64,000 bases of DNA, taken from contig CANJPQ010000014.1 of assembly GCA_947476275.1 (NCBI GenBank), positions 1 to 64,000 on the forward strand, read 5' to 3'. Under the pieces are notes generated by a model. The model ran no database searches. It had not been told where the DNA came from and saw nothing but the letters and a program-made list of their open reading frames with translations. Positions 47,347 through 57,058 of the stretch are shown in pieces. Made by a program: the position numbers and the translations under genes. Every line of letters begins with the position of its first letter. The stretch's first letter is position 1. The stretch comes from Fidelibacterota bacterium. Lineage in GTDB: Bacteria > Pseudomonadota > Alphaproteobacteria > Rhodospirillales > Rhodospirillaceae.

Positions 47347-49383
47347 ATGAAAGCGACACACATCGTTCTCTGGGCCGCAGTCGCGCTCGCAGGAGCGGTG
47401 GCATTTGGGGTCCTCGCGTTGAGCCGCGGCGAAACCGTGAGCGCCATCTGGTTGCTGACGGCCGCGCTGGCGAGCTACGGGCTGGGCTATCGCTTTTACA
47501 GCCTCTATATCGCCAAGACCCTACTGCAACTCGATGACGCGCGAATCACGCCTGCGATGCGTCACCCGGATGGTCTGGACTACGTGCCGACGCCGACGCC
47601 CATCCTGTTCGGTCACCACTTTGCCGCCATCGCCGGCGCGGGCCCGTTGATCGGCCCGGTGCTCGCAGCGCAAATGGGTTACTTGCCGGGCACCATCTGG
47701 ATCCTGGTCGGTGCGGTGTTCGCCGGCTGTGTGCAGGACTTTGTCGTGCTGGTGCTGTCCGTGCGCCGCGACGGAAAAAGTCTCGGCCAGATGATCCGTG
47801 ATGAACTCGGCTCTGCCGCCGGCGTGGTCGCGCTGGTCGGCGTGCTCGCGATTATGATCATCCTGCTCGCGGTGCTGGCGCTGATCGTGGTGAAGGCGCT
47901 CGCCCTCAGCCCGTGGGGCACTTTCGCGATTGCGATGACGATCCCCATTGCCCTGTTCATGGGCGTGTACCTGCGCTTCATCCGTCCGGGCCGCATCGGC
48001 GAAGTGTCGATCATCGGCTTCGTGATGCTGCTGATTGCGCTCTGGGGCGGGGCGGGCGTCGCCGCCGATCCGGTGTGGGGCCCGCGCTTCACCTTCGAAG
48101 GTCCGGCGTTGGCCTGGGGCCTGATGGGCTACGGCTTCGTAGCGGCGGTGCTGCCGGTGTGGCTGCTGCTCGCGCCGCGGGACTATCTGTCGACCTTCCT
48201 GAAGATCGGCACGATCATCCTGCTCGCCATCGGCATCGTCATCGTCGCACCGGAGCTGAAGATGCCCGCCGTCAGCCGCTTCATCGACGGCACCGGCCCG
48301 GTGTTTGCCGGCACCCTGTTCCCGTTCCTGTTCATCACCATTGCCTGTGGCGCCGTGTCCGGCTTCCATTCCCTCGTGTCGTCCGGCACCACGCCAAAAA
48401 TGGTGGAACGGGAGAGTGCAACGCGCTTCATCGGCTACGGCGGCATGGCGGTGGAATCCGCCGTCGCCATCATGGCGATCGCCGCGGCCTGCACGCTGGA
48501 GCCCGGCTTGTACTTCGCGCTCAACGCGCCGCCCGCCCTGATCGGCGGCACGGTCGAGCAGGCGGCCCAGGTCGTGTCGTCATGGGGCTTCGTCATCACG
48601 CCGGAAGCATTGGCGCAGGCCGCCAAGGATGTGGGCGAGACCACCATCCTGTCGCGCACCGGCGGCGCGCCGACGCTTGCGGTCGGCATGGCGGGCATCC
48701 TGTCCGCCTTCGCCGGCGGCAAGGCGCTGATGGGCTTCTGGTATCACTTCGCGATCCTGTTCGAGGCGCTGTTCGTGCTCACCGCACTCGATGCAGGCAC
48801 CCGCGTCGCGCGCTTCATGACGCAAGACCTGATCGGCCTTGTCGCGCCCAAGCTGGCCAGCACCAAGTCCTTCGCCGGTAACGTGGCGGCGACGGCGATC
48901 TGCGTCGCGGCCTGGGGCTACTTCCTCTATCAGGGCGTCGTGGACCCGCTCGGTGGCATCAACACCCTGTGGCCGCTGTTCGGCATTGCCAACCAGATGC
49001 TCGCGGCCATCGCGCTCACGCTGGCGACGGTGGTGTTTTGCAAGAAGGGCATGCGCCCTGCGGTGCTGGTGACCATCGTGCCGCTGTGCTGGCTGTTGAT
49101 CTGCACCTTGTTGGCGGCGCTGCAAAAGCTGGCGCATCCCGATCCGAAGATCAGCTTCCTCGCCCACGCGAACATCATCCGCAAGGGCATCGCCGACGGC
49201 GCCCTGGTCGCACCCGCGAAGAACATGGAGCAGATGTCCCAGTTGCTCGTGAACGACATCGTCGACGCCGCCATGTGCGCGCTGTTCGCCGGCGTCGTGA
49301 TTGCGATTGTCGTGCTCGGCATTCGCGCGATCATCGGCAAGCTGCCGAGTGCGGAAACCGCCACCGCTGCGGCGCGCGCATGA
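47347..49383 (+). CDS. cstA: Carbon starvation protein A (pyruvate/peptide transporter)
   Basis: The 678-residue multi-pass membrane protein contains the family signature PTPTPILFGHHFAAIAGAGPLIGPVLAAQMG and the FHSLVSSGTTPKMVERE region. CstA members import peptides or pyruvate during carbon limitation. The small YbdD/YjiX partner overlaps its stop by four bases, as in E. coli. It follows an MFS gene in the same direction. Confidence 0.95.
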   Translation: MKATHIVLWAAVALAGAVAFGVLALSRGETVSAIWLLTAALASYGLGYRFYSLYIAKTLLQLDDARITPAMRHPDGLDYVPTPTPILFGHHFAAIAGAGPLIGPVLAAQMGYLPGTIWILVGAVFAGCVQDFVVLVLSVRRDGKSLGQMIRDELGSAAGVVALVGVLAIMIILLAVLALIVVKALALSPWGTFAIAMTIPIALFMGVYLRFIRPGRIGEVSIIGFVMLLIALWGGAGVAADPVWGPRFTFEGPALAWGLMGYGFVAAVLPVWLLLAPRDYLSTFLKIGTIILLAIGIVIVAPELKMPAVSRFIDGTGPVFAGTLFPFLFITIACGAVSGFHSLVSSGTTPKMVERESATRFIGYGGMAVESAVAIMAIAAACTLEPGLYFALNAPPALIGGTVEQAAQVVSSWGFVITPEALAQAAKDVGETTILSRTGGAPTLAVGMAGILSAFAGGKALMGFWYHFAILFEALFVLTALDAGTRVARFMTQDLIGLVAPKLASTKSFAGNVAATAICVAAWGYFLYQGVVDPLGGINTLWPLFGIANQMLAAIALTLATVVFCKKGMRPAVLVTIVPLCWLLICTLLAALQKLAHPDPKISFLAHANIIRKGIADGALVAPAKNMEQMSQLLVNDIVDAAMCALFAGVVIAIVVLGIRAIIGKLPSAETATAAARA

Positions 49384-49610
49384 ACCAGGCCCAGCTCAAA
49401 AGCGGCGTGTCCAATCTCGTGCTGCGCGCCCAGGCCGCCTGGCGTACCGCTGGCCGCACCGCGCGGCTTGCCTGCGGTATCGGCGACTATGAGGCTTACG
49501 TTTCCCATCGCACGGCAACGCACCCGAACGAAGCGGTCCTGAGCTACGAGGCGTTCTTCCGCAGCCGCCAAGACGCCCGCTACGGCAACGGGCGCTTCGG
49601 CTGCTGCTGA
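49380..49610 (+). CDS. yjiX: YbdD/YjiX-family small protein (CstA partner)
   Basis: The start is ATG 49380 overlapping the cstA stop (ATGA), giving 76 residues. GIGDYEAYVSHRTATHPNEAVLSYEAFFRSRQDARYGNGRFGCC matches the YbdD/YjiX (DUF466) family, which is regularly fused or adjacent to CstA and needed for its transport activity. It ends with the family Cys pair. Longer frames upstream are cstA shadow. Confidence 0.93.
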   Translation: MNQAQLKSGVSNLVLRAQAAWRTAGRTARLACGIGDYEAYVSHRTATHPNEAVLSYEAFFRSRQDARYGNGRFGCC

Positions 49611-49716
49611 CGCGGTACGCCTTGCGCGGGTCTTGCCGCGTTTGCGTTACTGTTTCCCAACCTAAGTCATCTCCGTTGCGTGCCATAGTCGGTCCGTCCA
49701 ACGACAGGAGGAACAC

Positions 49717-50403
49717 ATGCGTCCATCCCGGCGAGATTTGCTTACGGTCTCCGGCGTCGCCACGGCCCTGGCAGCTGCCCCCGCGATGGCGCAATCCACG
49801 CGCGCGGCGCCGAAATACGACCCCAAGCCGCTGGCCCTCGATCTGAAGAAGGTGAAGGGGCTGTCGGAGAAGATTCTCACCAGCCACTACGAGAACAATT
49901 ATCTCGGTGCGGTGAAGCGCCTCAACGCCATCGGCGAACAGATCGCCGCGCTCGACTACGACAAGGCGCCGGTCTTCACCGTCAATGGTCTGAAGCGCGA
50001 GGAATTGATCGCGATGAACTCCATGCTGTTGCACGAGCTGTACTTCGCGAGCATGGGCGAACCCAACCAACCGGGCAAAGCGCTCTCGGATGCGATCGCC
50101 CGTGATTTCGGCAGCATGGACCGGTGGCGGGCGGAGTTCACCGCGATGGGTAAGGCCGAAGGCGGCGGTTCAGGCTGGGTGCTTCTGACTTACAGCCCAC
50201 GCGACAAACGTCTCGTGAACAGTTGGGCCGCCGATCACACCATGACCGTCGCCGGCGGCGAACCGCTGCTTGCGCTCGATATGTACGAGCACGCCTACCA
50301 CATGGACTTCGGCGCCAAGGCTGCGGACTACGTCAACGCTTTCATGGGCACGATCAATTGGTCGAATGCGGATCGGCTTTTCGGGCAGCGGCGTTCGAAC
50401 TAG
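49717..50403 (+). CDS. Tat-exported Fe/Mn superoxide dismutase-like protein
   Basis: This 228-residue protein has a twin-arginine signal (SRRDLLTVSGVATALAAAPAMA) and a divergent Fe/Mn-SOD fold. The four expected metal ligands are present: His57 (SHYENNY), His106 (LLHELYF), Asp188 and His192 (LDMYEHAYH). The usual HHxxYV after the first ligand is NNYLG, and the Trp after the third ligand is Tyr. Activity may therefore differ from that of a canonical SOD. A strong AGGAGG precedes the ATG. Confidence 0.88.
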   Translation: MRPSRRDLLTVSGVATALAAAPAMAQSTRAAPKYDPKPLALDLKKVKGLSEKILTSHYENNYLGAVKRLNAIGEQIAALDYDKAPVFTVNGLKREELIAMNSMLLHELYFASMGEPNQPGKALSDAIARDFGSMDRWRAEFTAMGKAEGGGSGWVLLTYSPRDKRLVNSWAADHTMTVAGGEPLLALDMYEHAYHMDFGAKAADYVNAFMGTINWSNADRLFGQRRSN

Positions 50404-50978
50404 ACGTACTTGAGCGATAAGTAGCCCAGCACGATCAGCACCAGGAATCCCAGAAACACCAGCGTCAGCCGCTTCTCGATGAACGCCTGGATTGGCGCGC
50501 CGAAGTGGCGCAGCAACGCTGCGACGATGAAAAACCGCAAACCGCGTGTCACGATCGATGCAGCGATAAACACGCCGAGATTGAAGTGCGCGATGCCGCT
50601 GACGATGGTCACCAGCTTGTAGGGAATCGGCGTCAGGCCCTTGATCAGGATCACCCACAAGCCGTATTCGCCGTAGAGCCGGTTGAAGTCGTCGGCCTTC
50701 TGCTGCAGGCCATAGATGTCGATCAGCCAGTGGCCGACTGTGTCGTACAGCACCGCGCCGATGTAATAGCCGAGGATGCCGCCGAGCACCGAACCGACGG
50801 TGCAGATGGTCGCGATCCGCCAGGCGCGGTCGGGCCGCGCGATCACCATGGGGATCAGCATCAGATCCGGCGGGATCGGGAAAAACGAGCTCTCCACAAA
50901 TGACACCACGCCCAACGCCATCTCGGCGTCCTTGCGTCCGGCCAAGCCGAGCACCCAGCGGTATATGCGTTCGATCAT
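50400..50978 (-). CDS. DedA/VTT-family (YqaA-like) membrane protein
   Basis: I choose ATG 50978 (MIERIYRWVLGLAGRKDAEMALGVVSFVESSFFPIPPDLML), giving 192 residues. The VTT/SNARE-associated features are VESSFFPIPPDLML, GGILGYYIGAVLYD and GLTPIPYKLVTIVSGIA. These are lipid-scramblase or half-transporter-like membrane proteins. It overlaps the SOD stop by 4 bases on the opposite strand and is divergent from the second MFS gene. The long upstream frame is not real. Confidence 0.87.
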   Translation of the reverse strand: MIERIYRWVLGLAGRKDAEMALGVVSFVESSFFPIPPDLMLIPMVIARPDRAWRIATICTVGSVLGGILGYYIGAVLYDTVGHWLIDIYGLQQKADDFNRLYGEYGLWVILIKGLTPIPYKLVTIVSGIAHFNLGVFIAASIVTRGLRFFIVAALLRHFGAPIQAFIEKRLTLVFLGFLVLIVLGYLSLKYV

Positions 50979-51092
50979 GGCCCCTGCTGTAGCAACGCTG
51001 ACAGACGGGCGCAATACAACGCCACACGCGGATATGCATGGCGCGGTCCGTCTGAACCGGTAATCTCCTGGCGGTGGGGGAGGGGGGCGACG

Positions 51093-52448
51093 ATGGCGCA
51101 AGTCGAACAGCAGGATTGGCCGAAGCCGGTCTATGCCTGGTACGCGCTCACCGTGATCTCGATCGGGTACATCTTCGCGTTCATCGACCGGATCGTGATC
51201 GGTATCCTCACGCCCGACATCATCAAGAGCCTGCATCTCACCGACACGCAAATGGGTCTGCTGCAGGGGCTCGCCTTTGCCCTGTTCTACACCGTGTTCG
51301 GTATTCCCCTTGGCTGGATCGCGGATCGCGGCAACCGTCAGCGCATCCTTTCCGCGGGGATGACCGTGTGGAGCGTGATGACGGCGGCGTGCGGCTTGCC
51401 CACCACATTCTGGCCGCTGTTCGGCGCGCGCGTGGGCGTGGGCATCGGCGAGGCGACGCTGAGCCCGTGCGCATCTTCCCTCATCGCAGATTGGTTCCCG
51501 CCCGAGAAGCGCGCCAAGGCCTTCGGGTTCTACACCACGGCGACCGCGCTGGCGGCGATCATCAGCTATCTCATGGCCAGCCTGTTACTCGCGTGGCTCG
51601 GCCGCTATCCGGTGATCGACCTGCCGCTGGTGGGCGCGCGTGAGCCATGGCAAGTGGTGTTCATCGCGCTCGGCTTTCTGGGGCTCCTGCCCACGGCGCT
51701 GTTCGCCTTCACGGTCGTTGAGCCCGTGCGCCGCGGCATGGTGAATGCAACACACGCCGTGGCCGCAGGAACATGGGCGTTCCTGCGCGCCAATTGCGTC
51801 ACATTGTCCTGCCTGATGGTGGGTGCGTCCCTCATCATCCTTGAGGTGTATGCGACGGTGCAGTGGGTGCCGACGTATTACCTGCGCACGTTCGGCTGGT
51901 CGCCGGCGAAGACCGGGTTTTATCTCGCGATCCTTCAGAGCCCGTGCGGCTTAGTCGGCGCGTTCGCGAGCGGTTATGTCGTGGACTGGCTGAAGGCGCG
52001 CGGCATCAAGGACGCCGTGTGGATGCTGATGCTCGCCGGCGCGATTGGCTGCACGGTGTTCGGGGGTTTGGCGCCGCTGATGCCGGCGCCGGAACTGGCG
52101 ATGGCGCTGTTCATGCTCAAGGCGTTGTTCGTGAACTTCGCCCCTGTAGGGGCCCTGGCCGCCATGGCCGACATCACCCCCAACCAACACCGCGGCTTCG
52201 TGGTGTCCCTCTACGTCATCATGACCGGCCTGTTCGCCCAAGGCGCCGGGCCGCTCATGGTGGGTGTGATCACGGATTCCGTATTCCATGACCCCAAGGC
52301 CATCGGCCAGTCCCTGGCCCTGCTGGTGGGCGGGACGGGGGTCGTCGGGCTCGCCCTTCTGCTATGGGGTCGGGCGGCCTATGGGCGCAGCCTGGCAGCG
52401 GTCAGCTGGGAGCAAGCCCCGGAACCCAAAGCCGCATCAGCGCGTTAG
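51093..52448 (+). CDS. MFS transporter, spinster-like, copy 2
   Basis: The 451-residue, twelve-helix MFS protein shares motif blocks with the copy at 45963: FAFIDRIVIGILTPDI, LTDTQMGLLQGLAFALFYTVFGIPLGW, and RVGVGIGEATLSPCASSLIADWFPPEKRAKAFGFY. It is clearly a paralog with diverged substrate possibilities. It sits alone, between the VTT gene and the sugar mutase, with its own 114-base divergent upstream region. The substrate is unknown. Confidence 0.9.
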   Translation: MAQVEQQDWPKPVYAWYALTVISIGYIFAFIDRIVIGILTPDIIKSLHLTDTQMGLLQGLAFALFYTVFGIPLGWIADRGNRQRILSAGMTVWSVMTAACGLPTTFWPLFGARVGVGIGEATLSPCASSLIADWFPPEKRAKAFGFYTTATALAAIISYLMASLLLAWLGRYPVIDLPLVGAREPWQVVFIALGFLGLLPTALFAFTVVEPVRRGMVNATHAVAAGTWAFLRANCVTLSCLMVGASLIILEVYATVQWVPTYYLRTFGWSPAKTGFYLAILQSPCGLVGAFASGYVVDWLKARGIKDAVWMLMLAGAIGCTVFGGLAPLMPAPELAMALFMLKALFVNFAPVGALAAMADITPNQHRGFVVSLYVIMTGLFAQGAGPLMVGVITDSVFHDPKAIGQSLALLVGGTGVVGLALLLWGRAAYGRSLAAVSWEQAPEPKAASAR

Positions 52449-52520
52449 CGACCCGGCTTTCCTTTCCGCGCGGCTTGGGCGATAAGCCCCGGCGCTGTTC
52501 CCATTCTCCCCCGGGGTTCC

Positions 52521-53915
52521 ATGACCAAGCACACCTTCCATCCGTCCATCCTGCGCGAGTACGACATCCGCGGCATCGTCGGCGACACCCTGTTCGCCGC
52601 GGACGCGGAAGCCGTGGGTCGTGGCTTCGGCTCCGCCGTGCGCCGCAATGGCGGCACGCGGGTGTGTGTGGGCTACGACGGGCGTGTCAGCTCGCCGGAG
52701 ATGGAAGCGGCGGTGGTCAAGGGCCTCCTGTCCACCGGCGTGAACGTCGAGCGCGTCGGCCGCGGCCCGACGCCGATGCTGTACTTCGCGACCGTCGACA
52801 CCAAGGCCGATGGTGGCTTGATGGTGACCGGCTCCCACAATCCGCCGACCCACAACGGCTTCAAGATGATGATCGCCAAGAAGCCGTTCTTCGGCGAAGA
52901 CATCAGGAAGCTCGGCCGGGAGGCGGCGGAGGGCAACGTCGAGACCGGCGCCGGAAAAGCAATCGACGCCCCGATCTTCGACAAATACCTCGCGCGCCTG
53001 CGCCAGGATTTTACCGGCACCCGTGCGCTGACGGCGGTGTGGGATGCCGGCAACGGCGCCGGCGGTGAGATCGTCGAAGCGCTGGTGAAGCTGCTGCCCG
53101 GGACAAACACCGTGCTCAACGGCGTGATCGACGGCACATTCCCCGCCCATCATCCCGATCCGACCGAACCGAAGAACCTCGTCCAGCTGCAGGCCGAAGT
53201 CGCCAAGCAGAAGGCCGACGTCGGCTTCGCGTTCGACGGCGACGCCGACCGCATCGGCGTCATCGACGGCAAGGGCCGCATTCTCTGGGGCGACCAGATC
53301 CTGCAGATCCTGGCGGAGGACGTGCTGAAGACCCATCCCGGCGCGCCGATCATCGCCGACGTGAAGGCCAGCCAGGCGCTGTTCGACGAGGTGAAGCGCA
53401 TGGGCGGCCAGCCCGTGATGTGGAAGACCGGCCACTCGCTCATCAAGAACAAGATGGCGGAGACCAAGTCGCCGCTCGCCGGCGAGATGAGCGGCCACAT
53501 CTTCTTCGCCGACAAGTACTACGGCTTCGACGACGCGGTGTACGCCGCCGTGCGCTTCCTCGACATCATGGCGAAAGATCCGGCATACGACCTTGCCGCG
53601 CGCTACGACCGCATGCCGAAGATGGTCAACACCCCGGAACTGCGCTTTCCCTGCGCCGACGACCGCAAGTTCGCAGTCATCGACGAGGTCAAGGCGCGGT
53701 TGGCGAAGGCCGGTGCGGATGTGTCCGACACCGACGGCGTGCGCGTGAACGTGAAAGGCGGCTGGTGGCTGCTGCGCGCCTCGAATACGCAAGCCGTGCT
53801 CGTCGCCCGCGCCGAAGCCGATTCACCGGCGCGCCTTGAGGAGCTCAAAGCGATGCTCGCGGAGCAGCTCAAGCAGAGCGGGCTGGACCTGCCGACCCAA
53901 TCGGCTGGGCACTAA
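52521..53915 (+). CDS. Phosphomannomutase/phosphoglucomutase
   Basis: The 464-residue alpha-D-phosphohexomutase has phosphoserine Ser105 in [14 protein letters not shown] and metal-binding DGDADRIGV. The sugar-binding GEMSGH loop and the C-terminal phosphate-binding RASNTQ follow. The family (AlgC/ManB) interconverts mannose or glucose 1- and 6-phosphates. It could feed galU with glucose 1-phosphate and supply GDP-mannose precursors. It is convergent with the chemoreceptor gene, with only 9 bases between stops. Confidence 0.94.
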   Translation: MTKHTFHPSILREYDIRGIVGDTLFAADAEAVGRGFGSAVRRNGGTRVCVGYDGRVSSPEMEAAVVKGLLSTGVNVERVGRGPTPMLYFATVDTKADGGLMVTGSHNPPTHNGFKMMIAKKPFFGEDIRKLGREAAEGNVETGAGKAIDAPIFDKYLARLRQDFTGTRALTAVWDAGNGAGGEIVEALVKLLPGTNTVLNGVIDGTFPAHHPDPTEPKNLVQLQAEVAKQKADVGFAFDGDADRIGVIDGKGRILWGDQILQILAEDVLKTHPGAPIIADVKASQALFDEVKRMGGQPVMWKTGHSLIKNKMAETKSPLAGEMSGHIFFADKYYGFDDAVYAAVRFLDIMAKDPAYDLAARYDRMPKMVNTPELRFPCADDRKFAVIDEVKARLAKAGADVSDTDGVRVNVKGGWWLLRASNTQAVLVARAEADSPARLEELKAMLAEQLKQSGLDLPTQSAGH

Positions 53916-53924
53916 CAGCCGCGG

Positions 53925-55646
53925 CTAGGCCGCGCGCACCTCTTTTAAGAATGAGTCGACCTGCGAGCTCAGGGTCTCGCCGGAGCGGCTGAGTTCGGCC
54001 GCCGCGCTCAGGACCTGCGCGGCCGATGCCTCGGTCTCCGTGGCCGCTGCGGACAGCCCCGCAATCGTGGTGGTGATCTCCTGCGCGGCGCGCGAGGCTT
54101 CGGCCACGCCCTCGGCAATTTCCGTCGCCGCGCGGGTCTGCTGCTGAACGTTCGACGCGATTTGGTTCGCGACCGTATCGACGCGGCCAATGCTCTGGAA
54201 GATGGAGGCAATGGCATTGGTCGATCCGCGCATTGCGGTTTGAATATCCACAATCTGGCGGCTCACTTCCTCTGTTGCCTTCGCAGTCTGAGCAGCCAGC
54301 GCCTTGACCTCCGTCGCAACCACTGCAAAGCCGCGTCCCGCATCGCCGGCCCGCGCAGCCTCGATCGTGGCATTGAGCGCGAGCAGGTTGGTTTGCTCCG
54401 CGATGTCGGCAATCATGCCAACGACCTTGCCGATACGCTGTGTGATGTCCGCCAGCCCTTGGACTTCCCGTGTGGTATTTTCGGCGTTCGACACCGCGTC
54501 GCGCACGATGTGGATCGACTCCTCTGCACGCTGATTGATCTCCAAGAACGAGCGCGACAACGCGTCCGTCGCCGTGGCCACGCTTCGGGTGTTTGTCGAT
54601 GCGGCCCTGGAACTCGTCGCCACGACCTCAGTCTGGGCGACCGCCTTTTCGGCGACATTCGTCATGGATTGCGCGGTTGCCTGAAGTTCGGTCGCTGCCG
54701 CTGCGATGCTACGAACCAACTCGCCGACGCGGGATTCGAAAGAGTCGGCGAGAGATGCCATCGCCGTGCGGCGATCCTCGGCGGCCTTGATGCGCGAGGC
54801 TTCTTGCTCGCCGCGCAGGCGTTCCGTCTCGATCATGTTGTCCCGGAAGACCTGAACGGCTTCCGCCATGGCACCGACTTCGTCGGTCCGCCCGCGGTAC
54901 GGAATGGAATCTCTCAACTCGCCACCAGCCAATGCGATCATCCGCTCGCGGAGTCCGTTCAACGGTTTCAAAATCTTGTGCGTCAACGCCAAGGCAATGA
55001 CGCCGCAGATCACCAGGATTGATATCCCCACGGCTGCCGCGACCCAGAGCAGGACGACGGCCTGTTGACGCGCGAGGTCAAGCTCCTGCGTCGTCAGGGC
55101 AACATTTTTTGCGGTCGCCTTCGAGACAGTCTCGTTTACCCTCGCAATCTCGGCCTGGATGCCATCGGCTTTCTCATCAAAGCCCGACATGAACTTGTTG
55201 CCTGCGGCGGGTCCGCCGGAGACATAGGCCTGCGCCATCGTCACGCCGGCGTCATGATAGGACGTAAAGGCCACCTCGGCCTTGTGGATCGCGCTTTCGA
55301 CTTCGGGCAATTTCAGCGTGCGGGCGAGCGCGACCGCCTTTGCGGTATTAGCCTTGAATTCAGCTGTCTGTTCCTCCGCCTCGGCGAAGCCGGAGTCCAA
55401 CCCGCCGGTGGCGCGCGTCGCGGAAACATCCTGCAGGAACTGCTGTACCTGGATGACATTCGTCTGAATATCCTTGGTCAGCTGAAGAAGCGCCAAATTG
55501 CTCGTCGCCAGGACATTGAAGTCGGTGCTGGCCTGGGCGAGCAGCGCCTGTTGGGCGCGACTACTCACGAAGCTCGTCACACCTCCCAAGGCACCCACGC
55601 CTGCGAGCACGAGCAGCGCGGCGTAAAGGGTCTGACGTATTGTCAT
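53925..55646 (-). CDS. Methyl-accepting chemotaxis protein
   Basis: I choose ATG 55646 (MTIRQTLYAALLVLAGVGALGG), giving 573 residues. It has a transmembrane helix, a periplasmic four-helix-bundle sensor domain (about residues 30-190), a second membrane helix near 200-222, a HAMP domain, and the signalling tip EQTNLLALNATIEAARAGDAGRGFAVVA. No C-terminal methyltransferase-tethering pentapeptide is present. The start overlaps the OprB-like gene by 4 bases, so the two are translationally coupled. Its ligand is unknown. Confidence 0.93.
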   Translation of the reverse strand: MTIRQTLYAALLVLAGVGALGGVTSFVSSRAQQALLAQASTDFNVLATSNLALLQLTKDIQTNVIQVQQFLQDVSATRATGGLDSGFAEAEEQTAEFKANTAKAVALARTLKLPEVESAIHKAEVAFTSYHDAGVTMAQAYVSGGPAAGNKFMSGFDEKADGIQAEIARVNETVSKATAKNVALTTQELDLARQQAVVLLWVAAAVGISILVICGVIALALTHKILKPLNGLRERMIALAGGELRDSIPYRGRTDEVGAMAEAVQVFRDNMIETERLRGEQEASRIKAAEDRRTAMASLADSFESRVGELVRSIAAAATELQATAQSMTNVAEKAVAQTEVVATSSRAASTNTRSVATATDALSRSFLEINQRAEESIHIVRDAVSNAENTTREVQGLADITQRIGKVVGMIADIAEQTNLLALNATIEAARAGDAGRGFAVVATEVKALAAQTAKATEEVSRQIVDIQTAMRGSTNAIASIFQSIGRVDTVANQIASNVQQQTRAATEIAEGVAEASRAAQEITTTIAGLSAAATETEASAAQVLSAAAELSRSGETLSSQVDSFLKEVRAA

Positions 55647-56872
55647 TGAGATGCCTTCGGTGGGTGTGTGCCCTCGACCAAGGCTCGGGGGTCTATTTCG
55701 AAGCGAAGGCCAACGGCGATCAGGCGCCGGGCCGAAGGATCGAGACCAGGGTGAAGCACAAGCTGCACATCCGGCTGCAAGGTGAGCCACGATGTCACCT
55801 TGGCGCGGTAGGTCGCTTCGATCTCGATCTCGTTGCGCGAGAGTCCCGCCGCCGTGCGGGCGGGTCTGCCCGCCGTTGCCACACCCGCGGAGATGCCGAA
55901 TTGATCGTCAGGACGCACGGGCAGCAATCCCGTGAAGACGACGCCGCCGCCGACGTAGTGCGAGAGCGTGTTGATGGCGCTTTGGGCGATCCCACCACGC
56001 AGGTACATATCGACCGCGAGGCTGGAGTCTGGCGGCGTGAATCGCGCGGTGATCGAGGAATATCCGCCGCTATTGTCGCGGCGCCGCACCGGGGTGCCCG
56101 CCGGCGTGATCGCGAGCAGGTCGTCGAAAGCGGCGGTGTAGTGCCAAGCCCCCAGCGTGCCGGCGAAGGCGCCCGCGCTCCATGCCATTTCGCCTGCCAA
56201 CAGCGCACCGTCGCCCTTACCGAGGCTTATGACTGTACGCCGCGTATCTGCTGGATCGCCTGGGACGCCATCCAGGACCGCGGCACGAAGCGTGATCCCG
56301 TCATGCGTCCACGCCAACCGCGCGCCGAGCGATGTGACGGGAAAGATAGAGGGGCCGGTCTGGCCGGTTTGTGCGAAATCAGGTCCGATGCCTTGGGACG
56401 AGTTCAAAAAGAGTGCGGCCGGCGGGGTAACATCGAATTCGCTGTTGAGGTCGTAGAGCCCGGTCCGCACCGAGACGGACTCTCCCAAGGGGCGCTCGTA
56501 CCACGCCTCGAATAGGTGCACGGACGGAGCGTGATCGATATTGCTGATCTTCTGGAACTCGCCGCCAAACCGTCCAGCGAAATCGCTCGAGCTCGTAGCG
56601 CGCGCGAACACGAACAAGGTGCCAGGCGTGCCAAAAAGTTTGTCGAGGTCGGCGTTGACTTGTAGACGGGCATCGTCGAGGTAGGCGGAACCGTCGCGAA
56701 GCCCCCCATTGCCGTGCCAAACGTCGGCAACATACCGCGCGGTCACGCCCAGGCCTTCGGCCTTCGCTGAGGCGCCGCAGAGCGGCAACATGCAGATCGC
56801 CAACGCAAGTGCCTTGGCACTGGCGCTTGGGGTGGAACGCTCTGGGGGATGTTTCGGTAGGGCATTTTGCAT
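55643..56872 (-). CDS. OprB-family outer-membrane porin
   Basis: The 409-residue product has a signal peptide ending about SAKA-E. Its beta-rich body matches the carbohydrate-selective porin family: LTARYVADVWHGNGGLRDGSAYLDDARLQVNADLDK, WYERPLGESVSVRTGLYDLNSEFDV, SIFPVTSLGARLAW and ETEIEATYRAKVTSWLTLQPDVQLVLHPG-like segments. OprB porins pass sugars and related small solutes. It is upstream of and overlaps the chemoreceptor. A -10-like TAGAAT lies very close to the ATG and is not convincing. Confidence 0.85.
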   Translation of the reverse strand: MQNALPKHPPERSTPSASAKALALAICMLPLCGASAKAEGLGVTARYVADVWHGNGGLRDGSAYLDDARLQVNADLDKLFGTPGTLFVFARATSSSDFAGRFGGEFQKISNIDHAPSVHLFEAWYERPLGESVSVRTGLYDLNSEFDVTPPAALFLNSSQGIGPDFAQTGQTGPSIFPVTSLGARLAWTHDGITLRAAVLDGVPGDPADTRRTVISLGKGDGALLAGEMAWSAGAFAGTLGAWHYTAAFDDLLAITPAGTPVRRRDNSGGYSSITARFTPPDSSLAVDMYLRGGIAQSAINTLSHYVGGGVVFTGLLPVRPDDQFGISAGVATAGRPARTAAGLSRNEIEIEATYRAKVTSWLTLQPDVQLVLHPGLDPSARRLIAVGLRFEIDPRALVEGTHPPKASQ

Positions 56873-57058
56873 GCCTAAATTCTACAGAAGGCCAGCGGTT
56901 TTTCTCAGCGCGCATCGGGGTATCACCTTTCGCGCAGCGCGCGGCAAAACCCGCTAATTTTAAAGGGAATTTTTGCGCGTTCGAGTTCGAGGACCTAATC
57001 GAAAGGTTAGGCCGCCGAATTACTTTGGGTTAGTCCGGGGCCGACGGCCCTTGCGCCG

